The notes: generated from the letters alone by a model not told the origin. A stretch of 51,368 bases of DNA from Oscillospiraceae bacterium (GCA_009778485.1 WRJQ01000006.1:1-51368), one strand, 5' to 3'. Shown: positions 1 through 9,089, counted from the first letter of the stretch. Numbers and translations are program-made.

Positions 1-295
1 ACGGATACTTTCTGTTTCCATGCCGAGCAAACGGCGGGTACGCCATGATGTCATTTATGACGGAGCGACAACACCGACAGCCGGAAAGCGGATACGGGTG
101 ATTCGCGGGCTATGACCGCGTGGAAACGATGATGATACTCCTGTTTAGCCACAGTTTGAGCGTTAAAAGCGTCGCACACAATGGGAGCAGCCCGGTGAGA
201 TCCACGGGGGAGTGAAATTCTCGTGAGGACGCGCCCGCGTCCGTCCGTTTGGCTTATGGTTAACACGAAACAATAAACAAAATGGGGGTGTTATT
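1..295. other. Left edge of the integrated element, no gene supported
   Basis: The window opens inside the element that carries the excisionase and integrase. The second frame on the plus strand is open from base 2 to a TGA at 113-115 and could be the last 37 codons of an upstream gene, but a second frame is open almost as far and neither resembles a family I know. From 116 to 290 I see no convincing gene. A purine-rich GGGGGTG ribosome binding site at 284-290 belongs to the next gene. Confidence 0.3.
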
Positions 296-514
296 TTGGC
301 ACGAAAAAAAGAAACTACTGCCGACACTCTCCCCATGCTGAAAACCGTAGAGCAAATGAGCCGCATTAGCGGCATTGGCGAGAATAAACTCCGCGACCTC
401 ATGGATAATGGGGAGCTTGAATATATACAGAACGGCAACCGACGCTTGATAGCCGATTCCGCTATTTGGGATTGGTATAACCGCGTCAAGACTACGGCGG
501 CAAAGGGGGGATAA
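296..514 (+). CDS. Excisionase-like small HTH protein
   Basis: A 72-residue protein built like the excisionase/MerR-type winged-helix DNA-binding proteins. A short lysine-rich N-terminus is followed by a helix-turn-helix around residues 15-50 (LKTVEQMSRISGIGENKLRD), and a wing with the typical R-R-L-I and final W-D-W-Y around residues 48-62. The start is a TTG at 296 with GGGGGTG just upstream. It lies 6 bp before the integrase ATG, so the two are co-transcribed and translationally close, as in Tn916-type elements where Xis precedes Int. The likely role is to bend DNA at the attachment site and bias the integrase toward excision. A plain transcriptional regulator is the alternative. Confidence 0.75.
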   Translation: MARKKETTADTLPMLKTVEQMSRISGIGENKLRDLMDNGELEYIQNGNRRLIADSAIWDWYNRVKTTAAKGG

Positions 515-520
515 AAAATT

Positions 521-1810
521 ATGGCAGTACAATCACGAGCAGTACAGAACAAGCGCGATGCTAACGGCGCGTTGACAGGGAAACCCGGCACGGTCTATGA
601 CGTTAATATAAAGTACAATACACCAGAGGGTAAAAAGAGTTATGCTAAGCGAGGATTTCTAACCAAGAAAGAAGCGACACAGCATGAAGCCGAAATGCGA
701 ACAAAGCTACAAAATCCCGTTTATGCAGCGGTGAACACGTTAAATACCAAGCTAACTGTCAAGGAGTATCTTGACGAATGGGTAGAGAACCACGGAAAGG
801 CTAATCTGCGACCGTCCACGTTTAGCGCATATAAAAGTCATATAAAAACCCAGATTTTGCCGCATATCGGTCATATACAACTAAAGCAACTCACCCCTGC
901 TGCGCTTGACAATATGTTTCAGAAACTATCCGAAGCAGGGTATGCACAAGCTACAATGCGGTATGTTCAACGTATTTTGAGTGTTTCAATGGAAGCAGCG
1001 CGAAAATACCGTTATATTGAACATAATCCCGCCCGCGACATTATAACCAAGTTCGGGAAGCAGGGTAAAACGCCCGATCCGTATACAATAGAGCAAATGC
1101 GTCAATTTATGAGTAAGATAATCGGCACATCATGGGAAATGCCTGTTGTACTCGGCGGGTTGTACGGTTTGCGCATTAGTGAGATTATCGGTATGCGCTG
1201 GCAGAACGTAGATATTGAAAAAATGCAGTTCAGCGTCGTAGAGCAAATGCCTTTCAAGGTTCCGGCAGGGACAAAGACAATAACGGAAATGGCTCCGACA
1301 AAATCCAACGACCGAATATTGCCAATCACAGACGACACATTACCCTATTTCATGCGACAGTTTGAATTACAGGAACGGCAAAAGGCTTTTGTTCGTGCTG
1401 GCGGTGGGGAGTATTATGACAATGACCTTGTGATTGCCAAAGCCGATGGTTCGCCATGCAGACGCGAAACCGTTTCAGCCGATTTCGGTCATCTTATCCG
1501 GGGTTTGGAAATGCCGCATATCCGCTTTCACGACCTCCGGCATACGGCGGCAACGAATATGCACCAACTAACAGGCGACTTCTACACCGTAGGCGAGATA
1601 TTGGGTCATACGCTGAAAGGGATAGGTATGACACTCGGCATATCGACTAACCTTGAAGCGGTTACAGCTCTGTATGTTGATGTACGTCTTGAACGTAAAA
1701 AGGAAGTTCTCGACACCTATCATAAGGCGGTACACACCAAAGAAAAAGACACGGTTGATGGCGAACAAAAGAAGAAACAAAAGAAAAAAAGCAACGATAT
1801 TGACCTATGA
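521..1810 (+). CDS. int: Tyrosine recombinase/integrase (Tn916 Int type)
   Basis: A 429-residue site-specific recombinase for integration and excision of the element. An N-terminal arm-binding domain (about 1-65, with beta strands around YDVNIKYNTPEGK) is followed by a SAM-like core-binding domain (about 75-160) and the catalytic domain. Visible catalytic residues are the Arg in GLRISEI (about 218), HDLRH (about 339-343), LGH (about 362) and the nucleophile Tyr in ALYVDV (about 387). About 20 residues lie between LGH and the Tyr, longer than in many family members. The C-terminus is very lysine-rich. The gene is immediately followed by GGGCAACA iterons and tRNA-Ser, the classical arrangement for a tRNA-integrated element. 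Codon use is AT-richer than in the chromosomal genes. Confidence 0.95.
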   Translation: MAVQSRAVQNKRDANGALTGKPGTVYDVNIKYNTPEGKKSYAKRGFLTKKEATQHEAEMRTKLQNPVYAAVNTLNTKLTVKEYLDEWVENHGKANLRPSTFSAYKSHIKTQILPHIGHIQLKQLTPAALDNMFQKLSEAGYAQATMRYVQRILSVSMEAARKYRYIEHNPARDIITKFGKQGKTPDPYTIEQMRQFMSKIIGTSWEMPVVLGGLYGLRISEIIGMRWQNVDIEKMQFSVVEQMPFKVPAGTKTITEMAPTKSNDRILPITDDTLPYFMRQFELQERQKAFVRAGGGEYYDNDLVIAKADGSPCRRETVSADFGHLIRGLEMPHIRFHDLRHTAATNMHQLTGDFYTVGEILGHTLKGIGMTLGISTNLEAVTALYVDVRLERKKEVLDTYHKAVHTKEKDTVDGEQKKKQKKKSNDIDL

Positions 1811-1865
1811 GAGCGTATAGCTGTTTATAAGTTACCGCCCTTTTTTATATCGTTTTATGAGAACA

Positions 1866-1990
1866 GGGCAACAATCGGGCAACAAATATTCAGCCTGTGA
1901 ATATTTGTCTTATGTGTAGCTTCAAAGCGGGCAACAAAAATCGGGGCAACATTGACGAACAGGGCAACATAAACGCAAAACAGGGCAACA
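1866..1990. repeat. Six GGGCAACA iterons, likely integrase arm sites
   Basis: The octamer GGGCAACA occurs six times in the same orientation, starting at 1866, 1877, 1929, 1944, 1962 and 1983, between the integrase stop and the tRNA-Ser gene. The reverse complement of its core (TTGCCC) also lies in the variable arm of the adjacent tRNA at about 2073-2080. Clustered direct repeats beside an attachment site are typical arm-type binding sites for the N-terminal domain of tyrosine integrases. The function is inferred and the repeats are directly visible. Confidence 0.7.
1882..1908. repeat. Perfect 11-bp inverted repeat beside att
   Basis: ACAAATATTCA at 1882-1892 and its exact complement TGAATATTTGT at 1898-1908 flank a 5-base loop. 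No T-run follows on either strand, so this is more likely a protein-binding site (Int or Xis accessory site) than a terminator. It overlaps the end of the second GGGCAACA iteron. Confidence 0.55.
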
Positions 1991-2005
1991 GTTTGTAGAT
2001 AAGAA

Positions 2006-2038
2006 AAAAGCCTGAACCTACTGCGGTTACAGGCTTTT
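2006..2038 (-). terminator. Hairpin terminator of tRNA-Ser
   Basis: AAAAGCCTG (2006-2014) pairs with CAGGCTTTT (2030-2038), and AACC/GGTT extends the stem inside. Read on the minus strand the hairpin ends in GGCTTTTTTCTT, a good intrinsic terminator directly after the tRNA 3' end. It could also stop transcription arriving from the integrase side. Confidence 0.7.
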
Positions 2039-2039
2039 G

Positions 2040-2128
2040 TGGCGGAGAGGATGGGATTCGAACCCATGGTAGGTTGCCCTACACGACATTTCCAGTGTCG
2101 CACCTTACGACCACTCGGACACCTCTCC
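2040..2128 (-). tRNA. tRNA-Ser (anticodon GGA)
   Basis: Read on the minus strand, the acceptor GGAGAGG (2128-2122) pairs with CCTCTCC (2050-2044). The anticodon loop is CTGGAAA, giving anticodon GGA for UCC/UCU codons. There is a long variable arm, the T-loop TTCGAAT is present and CCA is encoded (2042-2040). Its 3' end faces the integrase, so it is the attachment gene of the element at 1-2039 and has been kept intact. Short protein readings of this stretch are artefacts of the tRNA. Confidence 0.95.
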
Positions 2129-2222
2129 ATGCTGTTTTATTCAGTTTTTACGCCATTTCCAATAGAGTTTACGCGATTTCCAGTGTCGCACCTTACGACC
2201 ACTCGGACACCTCTCCATGCTG
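2088..2222. repeat. 47-bp direct repeat: duplicated tRNA-Ser 5' half
   Basis: Bases 2088-2134 (5' half of the intact tRNA-Ser plus 6 bases upstream) are repeated exactly at 2176-2222, 88 bp away. The copy contains acceptor, D-arm and anticodon stem and stops at the anticodon loop, so it cannot make a tRNA. The sequences beyond each copy are also alike (TTTTACGCCATTTCCAAT at about 2145-2163 and 2232-2249). This suggests tandem duplication or repeated recombination at the anticodon loop. Confidence 0.85.
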
Positions 2223-2239
2223 ATTATTCACTTTTACGC

Positions 2240-2312
2240 CATTTCCAATGCGGCCCCTTCACCGCTTGGGTACTCCTGCGAATAATAGGGGGGGCGGGAT
2301 TCGAACTCGACG
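2240..2312 (-). pseudogene. Remnants of another serine-type tRNA
   Basis: On the minus strand 2279-2240 reads as the 5' half of a different tRNA-Ser-like gene (TACCCAAG D-arm, anticodon stem-loop ending CATTGGAAATG) and then departs from a tRNA at the anticodon loop. A separate T-arm-like piece with TTCGAAT is at 2288-2312, but its stem is imperfect. Neither half can form a tRNA. They look like scars of integrations at serine tRNA genes. The stretch from 2313 to 2395 holds nothing else I can recognise. Confidence 0.5.
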
Positions 2313-2395
2313 CGCACTTGAGCAATTATATACTGTATGCAGAGGCATTTCAAGACAAAATCAAAAAATTCCCGCGAAATGCCCGTTAAATTTTC

Positions 2396-2424
2396 TTGAC
2401 AGCCGCCGGGTTGGGATATAGAAT
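2396..2424 (+). promoter_or_regulatory. Promoter of rny
   Basis: TTGACA (2396-2401), a 17-bp spacer and TAGAAT (2419-2424) lie 70 bp before the rny start. An imperfect hairpin (GATTAG...CTAATC, about 2433-2470) follows in the leader. Confidence 0.7.
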
Positions 2425-2494
2425 AGTTCGGATGATTAGTGGCGCGTTACTCATGGCGCAGCGCTAATCGACAATATGTGAATGGAGGTGTTTA

Positions 2495-4057
2495 TTGACA
2501 GTGCCTGACTCACTGGTTTTTTACCTGGTTTTCGCCGTCGCCATTATTGTGCTGCTGGGACTTGCGTTCTATCTGGGCATCATCTACAGGAAAAAAGTCT
2601 CCGAGCGCGATATACAGAGCGCGGAAGAAAAAGCCAAGAGTATCATAAACGAATCAATAAAATCCGCTGAAAACAAGAAACGCGAAGCCCTACTAGAGGC
2701 AAAGGAAGAGATTCACAAGAGCAGGAGCGAGTACGAACGAGAGGTCAAGGAACGAAGGACGGAGATCCAAAAACAAGAACGCAGGCTCCAGCAAAAAGAG
2801 GAAATGCTGGATAAGAAGACCGACCTGATAGAGAAGAAATCGGACACCCTGACAAAAAAGATGTCAGATCTTGACACGGCTCACGAAGAGGTGGCCGCGC
2901 TGAAGAGAAGCCAGTTCGAGATGCTGGAAAAGATTTCGGGTTATACTATTGAAGAGGCCAAAGCCTACCTCATTAAGAACCTGGAGTCCGAAGTCACGCA
3001 CGAGGCTGCAATCAAAATCAAAGAAATCGAAACGCGCTTGAAAGAGGACGCGGATCAGAAAGCGCGGGAGTACATCTCGCTCGCAATCCAACGCTGCGCG
3101 GCCGACCATGTCGCAGAAGCGACAGTCTCAGTCGTTCCCCTGCCGAACGACGAAATGAAAGGCCGCATCATCGGCCGCGAAGGCCGCAACATCAGGGCAA
3201 TCGAGACGCTTACGGGCGTCGACCTCATCATAGACGATACGCCCGAGGCTATCACATTGTCCAGCTTTGACCCGATCCGCAGGGAGGTTGCGCGCATCGC
3301 TCTGGAGAAGCTGATCCTCGACGGACGCATCCATCCGGCAAGAATAGAGGAAATGGTCGAAAAGGCTAAGAAAGAAGTCGACGCTACAATAAAATCAGAA
3401 GGCGACCGCGCCACTTTCGAGACCGGAGTCCACGGACTGCATCAGGAGGTCGTGCGACTGCTTGGCAGAATGCGCTATCGCACGAGTTACGGCCAGAACG
3501 TCCTCAATCATTCCATCGAAGTCGCTCATATCGCAGGGCTGCTCGCAGCCGAGCTGGGCGTCGACGTCATGTCGGCAAAGCGCGCAGGCTTGCTGCATGA
3601 CCTGGGCAAAGCGATAGATCATGAAGTCGAAGGCAGCCATGTCAGCATTGGCGTCGATCTGGCGAAGAAGTATAAGGAGAGCGACGAGATTATCCACGCG
3701 ATCCACGCTCACCACGGCGATGTGGAACCGCGGACAATCATCGCCTGCATCGTCCAGGCTTCAGACTCGATCTCCGCCGCGCGGCCGGGCGCCAGACGCG
3801 AGAACATCGAGAGTTATGTCAAGCGGCTTGAGAAACTCGAGGAGCTGACTATGTCGTTCACGGGCGTTGAGAGTTCATACGCCATTCAAGCAGGGCGCGA
3901 GATTCGCATCATGGTAAAGCCCGATGAGGTGAACGAGGACGAGATGGTTCTGCTTGCAAGGGATATTGCCAAAAAGATAGAGGATGAGCTTGAATACCCG
4001 GGGCAGATCAAGGTCAACCTCCTGCGCGAGACCAAAGCGATAGAATACGCGAAGTAA
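2495..4057 (+). CDS. rny: Ribonuclease Y
   Basis: A 520-residue membrane-anchored endoribonuclease that starts mRNA decay in Bacillota. It has an N-terminal transmembrane helix (about 7-30), a long charged coiled coil (about 35-200), a KH RNA-binding domain with [15 protein letters not shown] (about 223-240) and an HD domain with the H-D pair in [12 protein letters not shown] (about 365-378). The length is as usual for the family. The start is a TTG at 2495 preceded by GGAGGTG. It stands alone behind its own promoter, with a small zinc-ribbon gene 36 bp downstream. It would act with RNase J, also encoded here, in RNA turnover. Confidence 0.96.
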   Translation: MTVPDSLVFYLVFAVAIIVLLGLAFYLGIIYRKKVSERDIQSAEEKAKSIINESIKSAENKKREALLEAKEEIHKSRSEYEREVKERRTEIQKQERRLQQKEEMLDKKTDLIEKKSDTLTKKMSDLDTAHEEVAALKRSQFEMLEKISGYTIEEAKAYLIKNLESEVTHEAAIKIKEIETRLKEDADQKAREYISLAIQRCAADHVAEATVSVVPLPNDEMKGRIIGREGRNIRAIETLTGVDLIIDDTPEAITLSSFDPIRREVARIALEKLILDGRIHPARIEEMVEKAKKEVDATIKSEGDRATFETGVHGLHQEVVRLLGRMRYRTSYGQNVLNHSIEVAHIAGLLAAELGVDVMSAKRAGLLHDLGKAIDHEVEGSHVSIGVDLAKKYKESDEIIHAIHAHHGDVEPRTIIACIVQASDSISAARPGARRENIESYVKRLEKLEELTMSFTGVESSYAIQAGREIRIMVKPDEVNEDEMVLLARDIAKKIEDELEYPGQIKVNLLRETKAIEYAK

Positions 4058-4093
4058 GCAGTATTTGCCGGTACGAAAGGAATGGGCTTTATT

Positions 4094-4327
4094 ATGCCGT
4101 TTTATGACTTGCGCTGCAATAAGTGCGACAAGGAGTACAATATCATGGCGTCGATGGCCGACAAGGCCGCGCGCAAAATCCCCTGCCCGGACTGCGGTTC
4201 GACGAGCCTGGAAACCGTATACAAATCGGCGCCGTTCTTTATCAAAGGCGGGCAATCTTCCGCTCAGGCGGAGTGCCCGAACAGCCATACTTGCGGCGCG
4301 TCGTGCCCGCACCTGCGCGGGGCTTAG
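4094..4327 (+). CDS. FmdB-type zinc ribbon protein
   Basis: A small protein starting MPFYDLRCNKC, the usual start of the FmdB/CxxC-CxxC zinc ribbon family. C-x2-C pairs occur at about residues 8-11 and 34-37, and the C-terminus carries further cysteines and histidines. The ATG at 4094 is chosen over one 12 bases upstream because it matches the family start and leaves a sensible distance to AAAGGA at 4076-4081. The function is unknown; relatives are called putative regulatory proteins. It follows rny closely and is probably co-transcribed. Confidence 0.75.
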   Translation: MPFYDLRCNKCDKEYNIMASMADKAARKIPCPDCGSTSLETVYKSAPFFIKGGQSSAQAECPNSHTCGASCPHLRGA

Positions 4328-4361
4328 TGATCACAATGGGGCTTAGACATCGTTCCCGCAT

Positions 4362-5243
4362 CTAAAGATTCCCGTAGTGGTACATTATCGCGGAGAGTGC
4401 CGCAACAGGCGCGGTCTCGCATCGAAGCACGCGCGGGCCGAGCGTCACCGATAGCATTCCCAGCCGGCGCGCGAGCTGCGCTTCCTCTTCTTCAAACCCT
4501 CCTTCAGGTCCGGTGAATATGGAGACTGTCGCGGCTCCGCTGCGGCTCTCCAGAGCTGACCTGAGTGTCAGTTCTTCCTCGGATTCGTAAAGGAACAGCG
4601 GCAGTATCGCTTGTGAGGCATCGCTGACCGCATCTTCAAATGAACACGCTGCCGAGACGACGGGTATACGGCCTCTGCCGCACTGCTTTGCCGCTTCGGC
4701 AGCGATTTTTTGCATTCGCGCAATCCTGTTTCCGGAGTCCTCAGGTACGGCGATGCTTCTAGCGCAGGGGAACAACCTTATTGAGTGCGCTCCGAGCTCG
4801 ACTGTCTTTTGCACCGCGTAATCGAGCCTGTCCCCTTTCGCGTAAGCGATGAACATCGCGCAATCCACGGCCGGTTCGCCTCGGGTCGGGCTCGAGGCGA
4901 CAATGAGAGCCTCGGTTGCTGTTGTGGCTCGGTCTCTCCGACCGGGCGCTGCAGTATCGCCGGGTTCATTTCCCGCGCGGCTTTTCCGATTGCTCACAGG
5001 CGCTTCGCTTCGGCCGCTCCGGGCTTGGTTTATGCCACCGTCGGCGCGCTTCCTGCTCCCGCTGCTCTCCTGCGGTTTTGGCTTTTCGGCGAGCCTGCAT
5101 ATATAGTCTGTCCCGTTGCCGTCGCAGACCACAAACAGCTCGGAAGGGCGCAGCCGCAGCGAGCGGATGTGTTCCGAGTCCCCGGAGCTGAGGGTTATCG
5201 TCTCTCCTAAGACGTCTGATGGCTGAACGAAAAATCTGTACAT
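4362..5243 (-). CDS. rsmE: 16S rRNA m3U1498 methyltransferase with an inserted linker
   Basis: A SPOUT-family methyltransferase that modifies U1498 of 16S rRNA. The N-terminal PUA-like domain (about 1-52) starts MYRFFVQ. The C-terminal knot domain has KGDRLDYAVQKTVELGA (about 136-152), GPEGGF (about 240) and LGPRVLRCETA (about 265), the SAM-binding knot. At 293 residues it is about 45 longer than usual. The excess is a low-complexity Ser/Arg/Gly/Ala-rich stretch at about 54-105 exactly between the two domains, with no stop or frameshift around it. It is convergent with the zinc-ribbon gene (stop to stop, 34 bp). Confidence 0.9.
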   Translation of the reverse strand: MYRFFVQPSDVLGETITLSSGDSEHIRSLRLRPSELFVVCDGNGTDYICRLAEKPKPQESSGSRKRADGGINQARSGRSEAPVSNRKSRAGNEPGDTAAPGRRDRATTATEALIVASSPTRGEPAVDCAMFIAYAKGDRLDYAVQKTVELGAHSIRLFPCARSIAVPEDSGNRIARMQKIAAEAAKQCGRGRIPVVSAACSFEDAVSDASQAILPLFLYESEEELTLRSALESRSGAATVSIFTGPEGGFEEEEAQLARRLGMLSVTLGPRVLRCETAPVAALSAIMYHYGNL

Positions 5244-5267
5244 AGCAGTTCAGTACCCCATAGTGAT

Positions 5268-5435
5268 ATTATACTAGCGTGCGTAAATATTCGCCATGCT
5301 GCGCCGGTCTTTTTGCTCTCAGGCGGCGCGTCAAAACCTTGAAAGGCTGCTAGCATTCCTGCGGTTTTGCCACACCACCTGAGAGCAAAAATCCTTGGCG
5401 GATCATTGGCAAATATCTACGCACGCTAGTATAAT
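5268..5435. repeat. Long palindromic element 1 (168 bp)
   Basis: Terminal arms ATTATACTAGCGTGCGTA (5268-5285) and its exact complement (ending 5435) bracket a sequence that keeps pairing inward: ATATT-GCCA next, then TTTTTGCTCTCAGG (5310-5323) with CCTGAGAGCAAAAA (5378-5391). The whole folds as one long imperfect hairpin. It fills most of the gap between the divergent rsmE and UroD-family genes. Each end carries a TATAAT-like box pointing outward. It has no coding capacity, so it may be a MITE-like or REP-like element. Confidence 0.75.
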
Positions 5436-5463
5436 TGATTTTGCATGGTATTTCTGCTACAAT
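5435..5463 (+). promoter_or_regulatory. Promoter of the UroD-family gene
   Basis: TTGATT (5435-5440), a 17-bp spacer and TACAAT (5458-5463) with an extended TGC just before. The -35 box starts at the last base of palindromic element 1. The leader runs about 85 bases to AGGAGG at 5541-5546. Confidence 0.7.
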
Positions 5464-5555
5464 CTAGCGCAGGAGCTCACCGCGCAGAGCGGCGTATCCC
5501 GCGACTCAACGAGTTGCGAATAATAATATGATATATAACAGGAGGACTCGCTAAA

Positions 5556-6545
5556 ATGCTGACAAAAAGGCAAAACCTCATCGAGACAATCAAAGGCGGC
5601 AGCCCCGACAGGTTCGTGAACCAGTTTGAGGCAATCAACTTCATTTTCCGCACGCCGTACAGCTTCAGGTCGCCCCGGCCGATGCAGCCGGGCGGCACCA
5701 TCGTCAACTCCTGGGGTGTGACTATACAGTTCCAGGAAGGCACTCCGGGTCCTTTCCCGGTGCATGATGAGGAGCATATTGTGCTCAAGGACGTTACCCA
5801 ATGGAAGGAAAAAGTACCGTTCCCGAGCCTCGATTTCCCGCAGGAAGAGTGGGATGAGTGCGCCGGATTCGCCGCGCAGATAGACAGGAACGAAGTCTTC
5901 GCCGCAGCTATGGTCGCACCGGGCGTATTCGACCATCTGCATTACCTCATGGGTATGGAGGAGTGCCTTGTCAGCTTCTACACGGAACCCGAAGCTCTAA
6001 AGGAACTCATCGCCGCTATCACGGACTGGGAACTCGAGTACGCGCGGCTCGTTTGCGATAATCTGAAGCCGGATATGGTCTTCCACCATGACGACTGGGG
6101 CAGCCACCGCTCGACCTTCCTCTCGCCCGAGATGTTCGACGAGTTCATCTTCCCGTCGTACAAGAAGATTTACGGTTATTACAAAAGCCATGGCGTCGAG
6201 CTGGTCGTCCACCACAGCGATTCCTACGCGGCGACTCTTGTGCCGTATATGATCGACATGGGCATAGATATTTTCCAGGGCTGCGTCGATACGAATGACG
6301 TACCCGGGCTCATAAAGAAGTACGGTGGTAAAATCTCCTTCATGGGAGCTATCAACAACGGGGTCGTGGACGTCCCTAACTGGACTGACGAGCTCATCGC
6401 AGAGTATGTCGAAAAGACCTGCCGCGAGTGCGGGAAGTTTTATTTCATCCCTTGCTGCACTGCGGGGGGGCCGGCAAGCTCGTACCCCGGGGCTTTCGAT
6501 GCTGTCACCCGCGAGATAGACAGGATGAGCAAGTTACTGTTTTAG
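5556..6545 (+). CDS. Uroporphyrinogen decarboxylase/MtaA-family protein
   Basis: A 329-residue TIM-barrel protein of the UroD superfamily, which includes heme-pathway UroD and corrinoid:coenzyme methyltransferases. Family features are the N-terminal LTKRQNLIETIKGG, HHDDWGSH (about 176-183), LVVHHSDSYA (about 216-225), a barrel-end QGCVDTNDV and a C-terminal IPCCTAGGPASSYPG. The substrate-site arginines of true heme UroD are not evident, and no heme genes are nearby, so a methyltransferase-like role on a methylated compound is more likely. The zinc-ligand His-x-Cys of MtaA appears as H-S-D, so activity cannot be assumed. It has its own promoter and is convergent with the glycyl radical enzyme. 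Confidence 0.8.
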   Translation: MLTKRQNLIETIKGGSPDRFVNQFEAINFIFRTPYSFRSPRPMQPGGTIVNSWGVTIQFQEGTPGPFPVHDEEHIVLKDVTQWKEKVPFPSLDFPQEEWDECAGFAAQIDRNEVFAAAMVAPGVFDHLHYLMGMEECLVSFYTEPEALKELIAAITDWELEYARLVCDNLKPDMVFHHDDWGSHRSTFLSPEMFDEFIFPSYKKIYGYYKSHGVELVVHHSDSYAATLVPYMIDMGIDIFQGCVDTNDVPGLIKKYGGKISFMGAINNGVVDVPNWTDELIAEYVEKTCRECGKFYFIPCCTAGGPASSYPGAFDAVTREIDRMSKLLF

Positions 6546-6548
6546 GTG

Positions 6549-6567
6549 CTGTTCAGGTACCCTTTTT
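6549..6567. repeat. Short dispersed repeat (CTGTTCAGGTACC), copy a
   Basis: CTGTTCAGGTACCC followed by TTTTTC lies between the convergent UroD-family and glycyl radical enzyme stops. The same core recurs at about 16302, 28873, 31495, 37015 and 51214. Confidence 0.6.
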
Positions 6568-6569
6568 CT

Positions 6570-9026
6570 TTATGTCATATGCTCAGTTCTGGTTATGAAG
6601 TCGTCTTGCATGATTTTCGGCATTTCGACGAAATAGACGGAAAACCCTGCAATCCTGACAATGAGGTTCTCGTGCTTATCCGGGTTCTTTTGCGCGTCGT
6701 GTAGTGTGTCGGTAGCGACCACGTTAAACTGCACCTGCATACCGCCTTCACCAAAGTAAGCCGCTATCAGGTCTTTGAGCTTGTTGGTGCCGTCTTCCCC
6801 GCGCACGGTCGCCGGCGAAAACCTGATGTTGAGCTGGTCCCCGTTGCCCAGCTTGTAATGCGGCAGTTTCGCGGCCGACATCATATACGATGTCGGCCCG
6901 TTTTTGTCAAAACCTTGCCTCGGAGATATAGCCTCGGCCAGCGGCGCGAAGTTTTCGCGTCCATCCGGCGTCGCCATCGTCACCCGGCCGAACTCTATGT
7001 GCGTCGTTACAGTAAACGTCCCGCCGCGCCACTTGCCGCGCGGCCCGGTGACGCTGTTCATATGGTCGGCGTACGCCCCCATAGCCCAGGCGGCGAGTTC
7101 GTCTACGTCCGGTTCGTTATTGCCGTAGTGCGGTACGTCGTTGATGATGTACTGCTTGAGGTCTTCCCAGCCTTCCCAGTTGTTCACCAGCGCTTCATAC
7201 AGCTCATGCGCTGTCACTGTCTCATCGTCAAACACCAGCTTTTTGATTGCCATTAGGCTGTCAGCGACGTTCCCGATACCCAGCGTCGTGAAGCCTGTCG
7301 AGTTGTACTTAGCCCCGCCGTCCATCACGTCGAGTCCGCTCTCCATGCAGCCTTCCATCGTCGCTGTCGCGCTTACGCAGGGGAAGAAACGGCTGTATGC
7401 CAGTTCGTAGAAGTTCACATAGGTGACGTGCCAGTCAAGGAAATATTTCATCTGCTTAATGAACGCTTCCTGAAAATCCTCGAATGTCTCGTAGTCGTAG
7501 AGGTATCCCGTCCTAAGGCCCGCGTCGCAGCCTGTAAGCGGGTTCACCCCGTTATGTATGGCCATGTTCATTATTCCGACGAGGTTGCTGAAGCTTTCTG
7601 CCCCGCTGCTGCCGCTCGCCGGCCACTCGTCCCCGCAGCCTGAGGGTTCAACGCAGCCTATGATGCAGTAGTTGTTCGCGTCTTCCTGCGATAGCCCGCG
7701 TTCCATAAGGCAGGGTATGATGATGTCGTCGTTCTCGAAAATCGGCATCCCACCGGCTATTTTCGAGGACTCGATTGCATGTTCCCACACCTCGTCGGGT
7801 GTACCGCCGTGGATTCTCACAGAGAGTGACGGTATCGTCAGGAAAAGCCTCGCGTATGTCTGCAGGAACAACAGCGTCAGCGCGTTAGTAGCGTCTGCGC
7901 CTTGCTTGTCCACACCGCCTACCGTGAAATGATGGCCGCCATTCTCATAGTGGTACGTCGGCTTCTGCCCGTCCGGGCCGCCTATCCTTGCAGGCGAAGC
8001 GAAGGGGATTACGAAATAGTCCCCCAGTTTAAGGATAAACGCGTCCGTCAGTTCCTGTGCCTGCTCCATCGTCAATGCGCCTTCGCTGAGTTCTTTTTCG
8101 ATGAATCGGCCGCAGTACTGGTCCATCCTGCCGAGCGTAATTCCATGTGCCTGCGCGTCGATGTGAAGCAGCATCTGGTAGATTACTATGATTTGCATCG
8201 CTTCCCATGTGTCGCGCGCGGGATTAGAGCTGATCCACGCAAGCGATCCTGCCATTCTCAGCAGTTCCTCGCGTCTGCCGCCCTCCGCTTTTTCCGCTTC
8301 GGCCGCGACGAAGTCCGCGTAGCGCTGCGTCAGCAGCTTGGCGCCTTCGGCAACAAGAGCTATCGACCGCCATGTAGTGAACCTGCCGGCGTCTTTGCCG
8401 AACACGCGGCCATCGACCGTGCGCATGCGTCCTCGCGCTTCTTCGATAATGCTGCCCCAGCCCTTGTCTATGACTTTCTTGTAATTTGCGCAATAATGGC
8501 CCTGAGGCATTCCGGCTGTGCCGAGCTTGTCCCGGTTGCCGAATGTCGTGCAGTTATCTCCTTTGAGCTTCCATATTTCATCGGGGAGGTTCGCGATTAC
8601 GTGAGAGTGTATAGTGCGGTCGCGCCAGAAGTCCACGGCTTCCCTGAATACTTCTTTGTCTTCTTTAGATATTTGCAGGAATGCGCCCGGCCGCTGCCAT
8701 ACTTCGGTGAACTCTTCCTCCGGTAGTTGCAGGACTCCTTCCAGCCAGAGGGTCCCCCATTCGATGTACGGGAGCGCGCTGCGCCAGCCCCGCCCGATAT
8801 TTCCGACGAACATTGCGTCTTCTTCGACGAAGAGTTCATGTTTGGCGCACCAGTCGTACAGCGCGCCTGCGCGTTTAAGCGCCGCGACCTCCGACTCATG
8901 GGTTTTGTAATAGTCTGTATATATCTTCGTACGCTCGCCGCAAAGCGGCACGTTTCCGTGGTCGTGTTCTTTCCTTCTTTCCTTGATGCGCTGTATTCGC
9001 GGGCTGATCTGCGCAGCTTTAAACAT
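6570..9026 (-). CDS. Glycyl radical enzyme (PFL2/diol dehydratase type), substrate unknown
   Basis: An 818-residue oxygen-sensitive radical enzyme. The glycyl radical loop near the C-terminus reads LIVRIAGFSVYF, with the radical Gly at 794. The active-site loop is IIGCVEPSG, with Cys458 and Glu460. The Cys-x-Glu pair is shared by choline lyase, glycerol/propanediol dehydratase and hydroxyphenylacetate decarboxylase rather than by pyruvate formate-lyase, which has Cys-Cys. LSVRIHGGTP (about 401-410) is another family mark. Start: ATG with GGGAGTGAGAAGAT just upstream. No radical-SAM activase is encoded in this window, so activation must come from elsewhere. It may act on a small diol, amine or aromatic; the sequence does not say which. 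Confidence 0.9.
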   Translation of the reverse strand: MFKAAQISPRIQRIKERRKEHDHGNVPLCGERTKIYTDYYKTHESEVAALKRAGALYDWCAKHELFVEEDAMFVGNIGRGWRSALPYIEWGTLWLEGVLQLPEEEFTEVWQRPGAFLQISKEDKEVFREAVDFWRDRTIHSHVIANLPDEIWKLKGDNCTTFGNRDKLGTAGMPQGHYCANYKKVIDKGWGSIIEEARGRMRTVDGRVFGKDAGRFTTWRSIALVAEGAKLLTQRYADFVAAEAEKAEGGRREELLRMAGSLAWISSNPARDTWEAMQIIVIYQMLLHIDAQAHGITLGRMDQYCGRFIEKELSEGALTMEQAQELTDAFILKLGDYFVIPFASPARIGGPDGQKPTYHYENGGHHFTVGGVDKQGADATNALTLLFLQTYARLFLTIPSLSVRIHGGTPDEVWEHAIESSKIAGGMPIFENDDIIIPCLMERGLSQEDANNYCIIGCVEPSGCGDEWPASGSSGAESFSNLVGIMNMAIHNGVNPLTGCDAGLRTGYLYDYETFEDFQEAFIKQMKYFLDWHVTYVNFYELAYSRFFPCVSATATMEGCMESGLDVMDGGAKYNSTGFTTLGIGNVADSLMAIKKLVFDDETVTAHELYEALVNNWEGWEDLKQYIINDVPHYGNNEPDVDELAAWAMGAYADHMNSVTGPRGKWRGGTFTVTTHIEFGRVTMATPDGRENFAPLAEAISPRQGFDKNGPTSYMMSAAKLPHYKLGNGDQLNIRFSPATVRGEDGTNKLKDLIAAYFGEGGMQVQFNVVATDTLHDAQKNPDKHENLIVRIAGFSVYFVEMPKIMQDDFITRTEHMT

Positions 9027-9089
9027 ATCTTCTCACTCCCTTTTTTCCTGATATTTCTTTTTCATTTATTATTTGACTCTACCTCCAAT